DNA of 64,000 nt from Labrenzia sp. R4_2 (GTDB taxonomy: Bacteria > Pseudomonadota > Alphaproteobacteria > Rhizobiales > Stappiaceae): NCBI RefSeq assembly GCF_017743865.1, contig NZ_JAGHRJ010000005.1, forward strand, positions 186,001 through 250,000, written 5' to 3'. A program made the translations under genes and the position numbers. Positions 7,620-15,268 of the stretch are shown piece after piece. Every line of letters starts with the position of its first letter. Position 1 is the first letter of the stretch. A model generated the notes under the pieces. It did not search any database, was not told the DNA's origin, and was given only the letters and a program-made list of their open reading frames with translations.

Positions 7620-9185
7620 ATGACCAAATCAGCACGTGAAATCGAGCTCAAACTCGAACTGGACCCGGCAGCGCAGGACGAGATCAAGCGGTCCGGCGCA
7701 CTCAAGGATTTTGCCGCCTCCCGATCGCTCACCAAGACCCTGCAATCCATCTATTTCGACACGCCGGATCAAGCTTTGCGCCAGGCCAAGATCTCCTTGC
7801 GTGTGCGCAAATCCGGCCGCAGCTGGGTGCAAACCGCTAAGCTTGGAACTGGCGTGATGGGCGGCCTGTCCTCGCCGATTGAAGCCGAACACGCCGTTTC
7901 CGGACGTGCGCTCGATTTTTCTGTCATTGAAGATGCTGACGTGCGCGCAAAACTTGTCGAGACGATCGGCGACGCCAGCGTATCTGAGTGCTTTGAAACG
8001 GTCATGAAGCGCACAACGCGACAACTGACGCGGGAAACCGATGGCGCACATATCGAACTTGCCTTCGACACCGGCAACATTCTGGCCGGGCCGGAAAGCC
8101 ACCCGCTGGTCGAGCTGGAGATGGAACTAAAGGCTGGACCAAGCGCCGCGCTTTTTGAAGTTGCCAAACAGCTTCTAAATGATGTGCCGTTCCGCTTTTC
8201 ACCTTACAGCAAGGCCGAACGCGGCTACCGGTTCGCCGAAGGCCAACCGGACGGAAAAGCCGTTCCCTTCTTCGCTGAAAACGTGGTGTTTGAGCAAGGC
8301 ATCACAGTGGAACATGCTTTCCGCGATGTGTTGCGGTCCTGCCTGACGCAGATTGCGGAAAACCGCCTGGCGGTTCTCGCCAGTGAAGACCCGGAAGGGC
8401 CGCATCAGCTGAGGGTTGGCCTGCGCCGGCTCCGCAGTGCATTCCGGCTGTTCAAGCCAGCCCTTAATCCGGCGACCATGACGTCGCTGGACCAACTGGC
8501 CAGAACCATCGCGGCCGAAGCCGGTGCCTTGCGCGATTTCGATGTTCTGATTGACGAGATCGTCGAACCGGTCGTGGACAAAGCACCGGAAAGCATTTCC
8601 TTCGACGCCCTGCTAGCCGATCTTCATGCGTCCCGCGGCAAGGACACCCGCACCGCACTGGTCACCCATCTAAAATCCGCAGAGGTGAACGCGTTCCTGC
8701 TCGATCTGGCGGCATACACGGAAGGCCGGGGATGGCTCGACCCGGAGAACTTTGACCAGAGCAGCCTTCTGGCGCAGCCAATCGAGGATTTTGCAGCTCA
8801 AGCCCTCGCCAAACAGTGGAAGAAGGTCAACAAATACGGCAAGCGTCTGGACGAGTTGAACATCCCGGAGCGTCACGAGATGCGCAAGGCCATGAAAAAA
8901 CTGCGCTATGGCATTGAGTTTTTCGGGAGCCTTTACCCGAAAGATACGGTCAAACCGCTGCTCAAGCGGATGAAACGCCTGCAGGATATCTTCGGCTATC
9001 TCAATGATGTCGCCATGGCAGAACGCCTTCCCGAAATGAGCAATGTGACCGGCAAGAATGCGTTGACCGCCGGACAAGCCATCGGATTCACGATCGGCTG
9101 GCATGAAGCCCAGAGCCAAGCCATGTGGCAGCACGCGCGGGGTTATTGGGATGCGACCAAGGATGTGCCGAAGTTTTGGTCGTAG
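7620..9185 (+). CDS. CYTH and CHAD domain-containing protein
   Basis: This is a 521-residue cytoplasmic protein. The CYTH domain (residues 1-~205) opens with EIELKLEL, the ExExK metal/triphosphate-binding signature of class IV adenylate cyclase/thiamine-triphosphatase tunnel folds. The CHAD domain (residues ~235-500) has the two histidine-bearing basic helices HQLRVGLRRLRSAFRLF and RHEMRKAMKKLRYGIEFF that bind polyphosphate. CYTH-CHAD fusions such as E. coli YgiF are inorganic triphosphatases. The start at 7620 (MTKSAREIELK) puts ExExK at the normal N-terminal position. It is a single-gene unit. Confidence 0.93.
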   Translation: MTKSAREIELKLELDPAAQDEIKRSGALKDFAASRSLTKTLQSIYFDTPDQALRQAKISLRVRKSGRSWVQTAKLGTGVMGGLSSPIEAEHAVSGRALDFSVIEDADVRAKLVETIGDASVSECFETVMKRTTRQLTRETDGAHIELAFDTGNILAGPESHPLVELEMELKAGPSAALFEVAKQLLNDVPFRFSPYSKAERGYRFAEGQPDGKAVPFFAENVVFEQGITVEHAFRDVLRSCLTQIAENRLAVLASEDPEGPHQLRVGLRRLRSAFRLFKPALNPATMTSLDQLARTIAAEAGALRDFDVLIDEIVEPVVDKAPESISFDALLADLHASRGKDTRTALVTHLKSAEVNAFLLDLAAYTEGRGWLDPENFDQSSLLAQPIEDFAAQALAKQWKKVNKYGKRLDELNIPERHEMRKAMKKLRYGIEFFGSLYPKDTVKPLLKRMKRLQDIFGYLNDVAMAERLPEMSNVTGKNALTAGQAIGFTIGWHEAQSQAMWQHARGYWDATKDVPKFWS

Positions 9186-9310
9186 AGTATCATCCGCAAA
9201 TCGGCGGGCATATCCCGTGAACGTGTTGTCTATCACATTTGTGTTGCACCCGGCTTGATATGCAAACACCAGACTTGATAGGCACTTTCAAATCACGGGA
9301 TTGATGAAAC

Positions 9311-9838
9311 ATGGCAGCCATTGGCACCCAAAACCGCTATGCGGCTCCCTCCAGGTTGTTGCATTGGGCAATCGCGCTGCTTGTGCTGTTGACCTGGCCG
9401 TTGGGGCTGATGATTGGGTTTGCCAAGAAAGATGTCGTGCTCGATTTCTATCTCTTGCACGAGAGCATCGGGTTTCTTGTTTTGTGGCTCATGCTGATCC
9501 GGGTCGGGAACCGCTGGCTGAACAGACCGCCGCGTCACGAGGCTCCCCCGCTTGAGCGGTATGCCGCCGAAGCGGTCCACGGTCTCTTGTATTTGTTTTT
9601 GATCCTCATGCCGGTCTCGGGTTTTCTTGCCACCAATGCGCATGGTTTTCCGCTGAAGTGGTTCGGTATTGTTGAGGTGTGGAGCCCGATCGGCAAAAGC
9701 CCGGATATCGCACCAATCTTTTCAGCAGTTCACGAATGGAGCGCCTGGATTCTGCTTGGATTGTTCGCCGTCCATATTGGCGCAGTGCTGGTGCATCATG
9801 TCATCCGCAAGGACGACACGCTTTTCCGGATCATCTGA
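9311..9838 (+). CDS. Cytochrome b561
   Basis: This is a 175-residue inner-membrane b-type cytochrome with four transmembrane helices. Histidines at the expected ends of helices are in SRLLHWAIAL (residue ~18), YLLHESIGFLV (~52), and in the last helix HIGAVLVHHVIRKD (~155-164). This is the prokaryotic cytochrome b561 (CybB-like) pattern, transferring electrons between quinol and periplasmic acceptors. The stop codon region overlaps the convergent ferric-reductase-like gene by 8 bp. Confidence 0.92.
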   Translation: MAAIGTQNRYAAPSRLLHWAIALLVLLTWPLGLMIGFAKKDVVLDFYLLHESIGFLVLWLMLIRVGNRWLNRPPRHEAPPLERYAAEAVHGLLYLFLILMPVSGFLATNAHGFPLKWFGIVEVWSPIGKSPDIAPIFSAVHEWSAWILLGLFAVHIGAVLVHHVIRKDDTLFRII

Positions 9839-10466
9839 CGCGCCCGGCCTGCCTATTGGGATTGGCAACCGCACGACCAGACCAGATCCTGAGATCCCGG
9901 ATTGCCTTGAGGGTGGCGACAACCACGGCAACACAGAGGATTGCCTTGGTGACGGGCTCCATGGTCCCTTCAATCAGAAACGCGTGAGCCGAGCCACCCA
10001 CCACAACACCCAATGCAAGGGTCGAATGGATCTTCTGCCAGGTTTTCGGACGCCAACGAAGACGCCGCCGCAGCACCGCGACTAACCCTGCAGCAAAGAT
10101 GCACCACATGGCGATGACACCCCATGCGGAAAAGGGTGTCGGGGACCTGAGTAAAAGCGCATCAACGACATCCGGCGGGCTGGTGACCCACAATCCGCCA
10201 ACGTGAAGGACCACCATCAAGACCAGCATCCCCCCAACCCAGCGATGGACGGACCTGCTCTTTGCAAGAGACACCCCTGGCAACGATCCGCTTGCCAGGA
10301 GCGGCTGCAAAACCATCAAGGCCATTGCCAAGATGCCGGCGAAACCGGAAGCAATGTAAATCGGGTCCCGCCATGCCAGCAAAGGGCTAAAAGCGGCCGC
10401 CACCAGCGGAGCAATCACAACTGCGCCTATTAGACCCCAAAGAATGGCCTTTTGGGATGGTTTCAT
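9831..10466 (-). CDS. Ferric reductase-like transmembrane protein
   Basis: This is a 211-residue protein with about six transmembrane helices of the ferric reductase-like transmembrane domain (MsrQ/YedZ type). Likely haem-ligand histidines lie in SVHRWVGGMLVLMVVLH and, in a later helix pair, KIHSTLALG and SAHAF. MsrQ proteins carry haem b and feed electrons from the quinone pool or flavin to a periplasmic partner. No FAD/NAD domain is attached. The gene follows the Tat-exported protein at 10483 with a 16-nt gap, so that protein is the probable partner, a pairing distinct from the usual MsrP. Confidence 0.85.
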   Translation of the reverse strand: MKPSQKAILWGLIGAVVIAPLVAAAFSPLLAWRDPIYIASGFAGILAMALMVLQPLLASGSLPGVSLAKSRSVHRWVGGMLVLMVVLHVGGLWVTSPPDVVDALLLRSPTPFSAWGVIAMWCIFAAGLVAVLRRRLRWRPKTWQKIHSTLALGVVVGGSAHAFLIEGTMEPVTKAILCVAVVVATLKAIRDLRIWSGRAVANPNRQAGRVR

Positions 10467-10482
10467 TCCAAACGCGGCCTGA

Positions 10483-10968
10483 TTATGCCGGGTTTAAAAC
10501 AAAATGCGCTTCAAGGCTCTTGTCTTGAGAACTCGGCATCACAGGGCGCAAAAACACGGTTTCAAAGTCACCGCTGTCATAGGCAAGGTGCCCGTGCGGC
10601 TGGCCAAAGGCTGGCACAATTTGGGGCATTTCAAGCCGGAATACACCATTCTCGTCGGTGAGAGTAGCCCCGTGGCTCTCCGGATCCCGTTCATGTCCTT
10701 CCGTCGTATGTGCCCAAATCTGGATCCGTTGTCCCGCCAATGGCGCACCGTCACCGGCCCGGCGCACAGTTCCCGTCATCCAGAAGCCGCCGCCGCCAAT
10801 ACGGTCCACGATCGGCGCTCCAGGCCGGTAGTTGTTGGCGCCGCCGCGCATCGACGGTGTCGGGGCAACACCTTTTGCTTGCGCAGGAACAATCAGTCCG
10901 GAAGCGCTGGTTACAATTGCCGCACCGCCAGCTGCAAGAATGGTCCGGCGGGAGAAATCGACTGCCAT
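10483..10968 (-). CDS. Tat-exported intradiol-dioxygenase-like protein
   Basis: This is a 161-residue protein with a twin-arginine signal (DFSRRTILAAGG, AQA cleavage near residue 33). The start at 10968 has AGGAGGA 6 nt upstream; the longer reading is rejected. The mature domain looks like the beta-sandwich of intradiol ring-cleavage dioxygenases: a GTVRRAGDGAPLAGQRIQIW opening, a DENGVFRL strand and a QPHGHLAYD segment that parallels the Fe-binding PxHxH region. It is shorter than true catechol dioxygenases and the Tyr ligands are not evident. It is probably a two-gene operon with the haem membrane protein downstream. Confidence 0.75.
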   Translation of the reverse strand: MAVDFSRRTILAAGGAAIVTSASGLIVPAQAKGVAPTPSMRGGANNYRPGAPIVDRIGGGGFWMTGTVRRAGDGAPLAGQRIQIWAHTTEGHERDPESHGATLTDENGVFRLEMPQIVPAFGQPHGHLAYDSGDFETVFLRPVMPSSQDKSLEAHFVLNPA

Positions 10969-11210
10969 GAATATCCTCCTATCGGTCGGAAAAAGTCGGA
11001 CGCTGCACATTATTGCAGCGCATTACCGCAGGATATAATGCAGATCGGGACATTTCCGAGGCCACGGCCAAGACTTGAGCCATTCCTGAGCCTCACGGTT
11101 TCGTGAGCGAAAGACGAACGGTCCCTTCATATCAGGAAGATGACAGAGCTTGAGCAGACTGACCTCCCAAATAATTGCCCAAAGTTTGCGAGCGGGGTAA
11201 GCAAACAGGG

Positions 11211-11741
11211 ATGCAACCAAGACAACATCCACAGCCGCCGGCCGATGCAATTGTCCTGCTGGGAGCTGCGGTCTGGACAGGCGGGCGGCCCAGTCCGACA
11301 CTGTTCCGAAGGATCGAACATGCAGCCGCGCTTTATCACGCCGGCGCGGCGCCGGTTGTTGTTGGATGTGGCGGGCTTGGAAACCATCCCCCGGCAGAAG
11401 CTGAGGTCATGAAACGCGAGCTGATCGCTTTGGGTGTCCCGGAAAGCGCGATCCGCACCGAGATCCGGTCACGAAACACCTTGGAAAATGCCGTCTTTTC
11501 CGCACGGATCTTGCGACGGGAGAAGCTTGAAAATATTCTGATCGTCTCCGACCGGTATCATCTGCCTCGGGCGGTTTTGTGTTTCAAAACGCTCGGATTT
11601 TCAGCGGCAGGTTCTGGCCCTGGACGTTCCGTTTCAAAGACACCGCTCAACAGATGGCTCTATGCCTGTCTTCGAGAAACGGCAGCTTATCCGCTTTATC
11701 TGGCCAAGATGCGTGCGATACGAAAACGGTCTCGCTTTTGA
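11211..11741 (+). CDS. YdcF family (DUF218) protein
   Basis: This is a 176-residue DUF218 protein. Conserved elements are DAIVLLGAAVWTGGRPSPTLFRRIEHAAALY, GCGGLGNHPPAEAEVMKRELIALGVP and EIRSRNTLENAVFSARIL with the SDRYHLPRA segment. The E-x-x-S-x-x-T-x-x-N triad-like motif appears as EIRSRNTLEN. Related YdcF/SanA/ElyC proteins act in envelope maintenance; YdcF binds S-adenosylmethionine. The ATG at 11211 is preferred; an in-frame TTG at 11175 extends it by 12 residues. It is convergent with phnF. Confidence 0.85.
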   Translation: MQPRQHPQPPADAIVLLGAAVWTGGRPSPTLFRRIEHAAALYHAGAAPVVVGCGGLGNHPPAEAEVMKRELIALGVPESAIRTEIRSRNTLENAVFSARILRREKLENILIVSDRYHLPRAVLCFKTLGFSAAGSGPGRSVSKTPLNRWLYACLRETAAYPLYLAKMRAIRKRSRF

Positions 11742-11759
11742 CCGGGCCAGCCGCTCACA

Positions 11760-12497
11760 TCATTGCCCATTCACAACAAGCTGGATCCTGTCAGCAGCGG
11801 CGCGCGTGCGGGTGTATTGCAGCGGACGGCCATCAGGATCGACATTAACGCTTTCAATGACCACAACCGGCTGTCCCAAGGCGATGCCAAGTTGCTGAGC
11901 GTCCTCAGTATCGACCAGTTCTGCAGAAATCCGGCTTTCTCGCCGGCTGTAGTCCTTGATGCCGCCCCGGCGCAAAGCTTCGGTAATGGTGCCGCATTCC
12001 GCGTAGTCGGCCACCAAATTCGGAACCCGGGCCTGCTCAAGCCAGCTGGTTCCAACCATCATTGGCACACTGTCGGCAACACGTAAGGTCTTGAGGCGGA
12101 TCAACGGCGTTCCCAACGGAACCTCCAAGTGCTGCGCCAACAACGCATCCGCATCTTCGATTTCTGACCCAATTAAACGGCCGCTTGGCGAGCGGTCCTG
12201 GCCGGAGACAATCTCCGAAAACCGTGTCCGGGCATTGATGGGGTAGCTCAGCGGAGCGCTCGCCACAAACGTCCCCCGGCCTTGATCAGCGCGCAAAAGC
12301 CCCTCCGCCGTTAACGCAGCGATGGCCCGGCGGACCGTATGCCGGTTCACTCCGAACCGGGACGCAATCTCGGATTCCGGCGGAAGGCGGCTGCCTTTTT
12401 CGTAGCCACCGGCGGCGATTTCGCCCTTCAGCATTTCCATGATCTGGCGCCAAACGGCAATGCCTGCAGCCCGGTCCAGTTTGCTTTGTCCTGTCAT
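11760..12497 (-). CDS. phnF: Phosphonate metabolism regulator, GntR/HutC family
   Basis: This is a 245-residue repressor. The N-terminal winged helix (residues ~12-80) has GSRLPPESEIASRFGVNRHTVRRAIAALTAEG, typical of GntR, followed by a UTRA ligand domain (~100-240) of the HutC subfamily. Divergent position from phnG and the UTRA domain identify it as PhnF. Its start codon at 12497 lies inside a Pho box (12491-12508) and it faces a perfect 10-bp inverted repeat at 12540-12563, its probable operator. It would repress the phn operon until a phosphonate-derived ligand is present. Confidence 0.93.
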   Translation of the reverse strand: MTGQSKLDRAAGIAVWRQIMEMLKGEIAAGGYEKGSRLPPESEIASRFGVNRHTVRRAIAALTAEGLLRADQGRGTFVASAPLSYPINARTRFSEIVSGQDRSPSGRLIGSEIEDADALLAQHLEVPLGTPLIRLKTLRVADSVPMMVGTSWLEQARVPNLVADYAECGTITEALRRGGIKDYSRRESRISAELVDTEDAQQLGIALGQPVVVIESVNVDPDGRPLQYTRTRAAADRIQLVVNGQ

Positions 12498-12508
12498 GCG
12501 CCCGTCAT
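12491..12508 (+). promoter_or_regulatory. Pho box upstream of phnG
   Basis: CTGTCAT-GCGC-CCGTCAT matches CTGTCAT-N4-CTGTCAT at 13 of 14 fixed positions and reads toward phnG (start 12633). It overlaps the phnF start codon. PhoB binding here would activate phnG transcription under phosphate starvation. Confidence 0.72.
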
Positions 12509-12539
12509 CAAATTTCGCTACTCAAGAGTCAATAAGTTT

Positions 12540-12563
12540 ATTTGTCTATACAAATAGACAAAT
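12540..12563. promoter_or_regulatory. Putative PhnF operator
   Basis: ATTTGTCTAT is repeated as a perfect inverted repeat with a 4-bp spacer (ACAA). It lies 32-49 bp after the Pho box, where transcription should begin, so a bound GntR protein would block initiation. GTCTATAC inside it resembles the core reported for mycobacterial PhnF sites. Confidence 0.75.
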
Positions 12564-12632
12564 TGAGTCTACAACCCGCTCACGCACCGGCCTCAAACTC
12601 TCAAAGCGGCCAACAAACACAGAGGCGTGTTC

Positions 12633-13106
12633 ATGACCGAGACCACACCGTCTTCCACAATTGCCGGCGACCAAGCCGCCCGGCAGAAGAACCTTGCCAT
12701 TCTCGCCCAGGCTCCAGCCGAAATCCTGGACCAGAAATTCAATAGCCTAACGCCACCACCTTACGAACTTGTGCGCCAGCCGGAGACGGGTCTGGTGATG
12801 GTCCGTGGCCGGATGGGCGGGACCGGCAGCCCGTTTAACCTTGGAGAAGTGACCGTGACCCGCTGCGTTGTCCGCCTCGACAGCGGAGAAACCGGCAGCG
12901 CCTACGCACTTGGCCGCGACAAAACCAAGGCTCTGCAATCGGCCGTCATTGACGCCCTATGGCAGCGCGGTGAGACGCGGGCACAAATCGAGACGGACAT
13001 CATCGGCCCGCTTTCGAACAGCCAGACGGAGCGCAAAACCACCGTCCGCGAGGAAACCGAAGCAACGCGGGTCAATTTCTTCACGATGGTGCGGGGAGAC
13101 AACTGA
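12633..13106 (+). CDS. phnG: Phosphonate C-P lyase system protein PhnG
   Basis: This is a 157-residue component of the PhnG2H2I2J2 carbon-phosphorus lyase core. PhnI with PhnG/H/L forms alpha-D-ribose 1-phosphonate 5-triphosphate from ATP and the phosphonate. Conserved stretches are LVRQPETGLVMVRGRMGGTGSPFNLGE and VTVTRCVVRLDSG, followed by GYAxGRD-like YALGRDKTKALQSAVIDAL. The ATG at 12633 follows an AGAGG ribosome-binding site; a GTG 6 nt earlier is an alternative. It is the first gene of the operon and overlaps phnH by one base (TGATG). Confidence 0.96.
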   Translation: MTETTPSSTIAGDQAARQKNLAILAQAPAEILDQKFNSLTPPPYELVRQPETGLVMVRGRMGGTGSPFNLGEVTVTRCVVRLDSGETGSAYALGRDKTKALQSAVIDALWQRGETRAQIETDIIGPLSNSQTERKTTVREETEATRVNFFTMVRGDN

Positions 13107-13717
13107 TGACCGCAACCGCTGCACTTGCCGCCGGATTTGCAGATCCTGTTCACGACGCACAAGGGTGTTTCCGGACCATTATGAACGCTATGGCGCGACC
13201 GGGAACGCTTCAGGTCCTTGGTCAAACCCATCTCACACCGCCAGCGCCGCTGACACCAGCAGCCGCAGCCATCGCGCTCACCCTGTTCGACTATGACACG
13301 CCTGTCTGGCTCGACAAACAGCTTGCGCAGTCCGAGAGCGTAAAGGCCTTCCTTCGCTTTCACACGGGCGCACCAATCGTATGCGAACCTGTCGAGGCAG
13401 CCTTTGCCCTGATCGCAGATCCGGCCAACATGCTGCCGCTTGCAAGCTTCAATCAGGGCTCGGCGGAATACCCGGACACGTCCACGACACTCATCCTGAT
13501 AGGCCAAAACCTGAACAACGCAGACGGTGTTATGCTCGAAGGGCCCGGCATCAAGGACACGCAAACGTTTGAAACAGCCCCAGTGCCGCAATTGTTCTGG
13601 GATCAGGTCATTTCCAACAACGCCCAATTCCCACGCGGTGTCGACCTGATCTTCGCAGGCACTGACACCATCGCAGCCCTTCCCCGCTCCACCTCAGTCA
13701 CTCTAAAGGAGGCCTGA
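13106..13717 (+). CDS. phnH: Phosphonate C-P lyase subunit PhnH
   Basis: This is a 203-residue subunit of the C-P lyase core complex, related in fold to PLP-dependent enzymes but without the cofactor lysine; it dimerises and contacts PhnJ. Seen are the N-terminal GFADPVHDAQGCFRTIMNAM segment (residues ~8-28, typical F-R-x-x-M-x-A-M-A-R-P-G) and the C-terminal PRGVDLIFAG stretch. It starts by overlapping the phnG stop, and GGAGG in its 3' end serves phnI. Length is normal. Confidence 0.96.
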   Translation: MTATAALAAGFADPVHDAQGCFRTIMNAMARPGTLQVLGQTHLTPPAPLTPAAAAIALTLFDYDTPVWLDKQLAQSESVKAFLRFHTGAPIVCEPVEAAFALIADPANMLPLASFNQGSAEYPDTSTTLILIGQNLNNADGVMLEGPGIKDTQTFETAPVPQLFWDQVISNNAQFPRGVDLIFAGTDTIAALPRSTSVTLKEA

Positions 13718-13721
13718 GCCC

Positions 13722-14843
13722 ATGTATGTTGCTGTAAAGGGTGGCGAGAAGGCCATCCGCAATGCCCACAAGCTAACCGCCAAGCGGCGCCGCGGTGACA
13801 CCTCCGTTCCCGCGCTGACACTGGAGCAAATCGCCGAACAGCTGTCACACGCGGTGGCGCGGGTGATGGGGGAAGGTTCGCTCTATGACGAAACGCTCGC
13901 TGCTCTTGCAATTAAGCAATCGCGCGGCGACCTGATCGAAGCCGCTTTCCTGATGCGTGCCTACAGGACGACGCTGCCGCGGTTCGGCTACAGCCAGCCC
14001 GTCGACACGGCTAAGATGCTTGTCGAACGGCGGATCTCGGCCACATATAAGGACTTGCCGGGCGGCCAGATGCTCGGCCCGACCTTTGACTACAGCCACC
14101 GGCTTCTGGATTTTGCGCTGGCCGCTGAAGGGGAAGGCGGAGACCTTGATGCAGAAACGTCTCCGGTTGAAGACGAACCGATGCCGCGCGTCACCGATCT
14201 CCTCGGAGATGAAGGCCTCATTGAACCGGACCCGGCAGCCGATGAAAACGCGCCGGTGGGCGATCTCACCCGCGACCCGCTGTCTTTCCCGGCAGACCGG
14301 GACCTGCGCCTGCAAAATCTTGCACGGGGCGACGAGGGCTTCTTGCTCGCGCTCGCGTACTCCACACAGCGCGGTTACGGCCGCACGCACCCTTTTGCCG
14401 GTGAAATTCGGTACGGTGAGGTCGAAGTGGAGTTTTTCGCGGAAGAACTCGGCTTTGCCGTCACCCTTGGCTCAATCAAGGTGACCGAGTGCCAGATGAT
14501 CAACCAGTTTGCTGGATCGGCGAAGACTCCGCCCGCCTTTACGCGCGGCTACGGCCTCGTTTTCGGACAAGTCGAACGCAAGGCCATGTCCATGGCCATG
14601 GTTGACCGGTCTCTGCGCTGGGAAGAACTCGGCGAAGAACAGGTTGCCCCGGCCCAGGACGGTGAATTCGTTCTCTCCCACTCCGACAACATTCAGGCAA
14701 CCGGTTTCGTCGAACACCTGAAACTCCCGCACTATGTCGACTTCCAGGCCGAACTCGATCTGGTGCGCCGCATGCGCGGCGAGTGGTTCGAAAAACGGGC
14801 GCGCGAAGACGCCGAAACCGCTGCCAAAGAGGCTGCGGAATGA
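13722..14843 (+). CDS. phnI: C-P lyase core nucleosidase subunit PhnI
   Basis: This is a 373-residue protein. PhnI is the nucleosidase that, with PhnG, PhnH and PhnL, displaces adenine from ATP to attach the phosphonate to ribose C1. The N-terminus MYVAVKGGEKAI is the canonical PhnI start, GGAGG lies 10 nt before it, and the conserved YSTQRGYGRTHPFAGEIRYGEVEV (residues ~212-235) and SIKVTECQMINQF blocks are present. The C-terminal ~20 residues are Glu/Ala-rich. Its ATGA junction with fosX indicates coupled translation. Confidence 0.97.
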   Translation: MYVAVKGGEKAIRNAHKLTAKRRRGDTSVPALTLEQIAEQLSHAVARVMGEGSLYDETLAALAIKQSRGDLIEAAFLMRAYRTTLPRFGYSQPVDTAKMLVERRISATYKDLPGGQMLGPTFDYSHRLLDFALAAEGEGGDLDAETSPVEDEPMPRVTDLLGDEGLIEPDPAADENAPVGDLTRDPLSFPADRDLRLQNLARGDEGFLLALAYSTQRGYGRTHPFAGEIRYGEVEVEFFAEELGFAVTLGSIKVTECQMINQFAGSAKTPPAFTRGYGLVFGQVERKAMSMAMVDRSLRWEELGEEQVAPAQDGEFVLSHSDNIQATGFVEHLKLPHYVDFQAELDLVRRMRGEWFEKRAREDAETAAKEAAE

Positions 14844-15268
14844 GCAGTGGCCTCAGCCATATGACCTTCATCGTCAGTGATCTGGACAAGATGACCAGCA
14901 TCCTGACAGATGTCTTGAAAGCAGAAGAAGTCTACGACAGCGGCCAGGAAACCTTCTCCTTGTCGGAGGAAAAGTTCTTCCTGGTCGGCGATGTCTGGAT
15001 CGCAATCATGAAAGGCGCACCACTTTCCGAGCGCACCTACAATCACGTTGCCTTCAAGATCGAAGAACAGGATTTCGAGGCCCGGCTCGCCGCGATCCAA
15101 TCGCTCGGCCTTGAGTTCAAGCCACCGCGCGACCGCGTCGAAGGTGAAGGCAGGTCCATCTACTTCTACGACGCCGACAATCATTTGTTCGAGCTGCACA
15201 CCGGCACACTGGAAATGCGGCTCGAAAGCTATCGCAAAATTCTCGATGAACGGAGGGCCGCACAATGA
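14840..15268 (+). CDS. fosX: Fosfomycin hydrolase FosX-type (VOC family)
   Basis: This is a 142-residue vicinal-oxygen-chelate protein embedded between phnI and phnJ with ATGA overlaps on both sides. It matches FosX, the Mn2+-dependent epoxide hydrolase that opens fosfomycin with water rather than glutathione. The metal ligands are at the expected places: His7 (GLSHMTF), His69 (TYNHVAF) and Glu118 (NHLFELH). The catalytic base Glu44 of FosX is present in SLSEEKFFL. VEGEGRSIYFYDADNH also matches. A FosX in the phn operon is known from Mesorhizobium loti; there its fosfomycin activity is low, so a native role on an epoxyphosphonate or other phosphonate is possible. Confidence 0.9.
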   Translation: MSSGLSHMTFIVSDLDKMTSILTDVLKAEEVYDSGQETFSLSEEKFFLVGDVWIAIMKGAPLSERTYNHVAFKIEEQDFEARLAAIQSLGLEFKPPRDRVEGEGRSIYFYDADNHLFELHTGTLEMRLESYRKILDERRAAQ

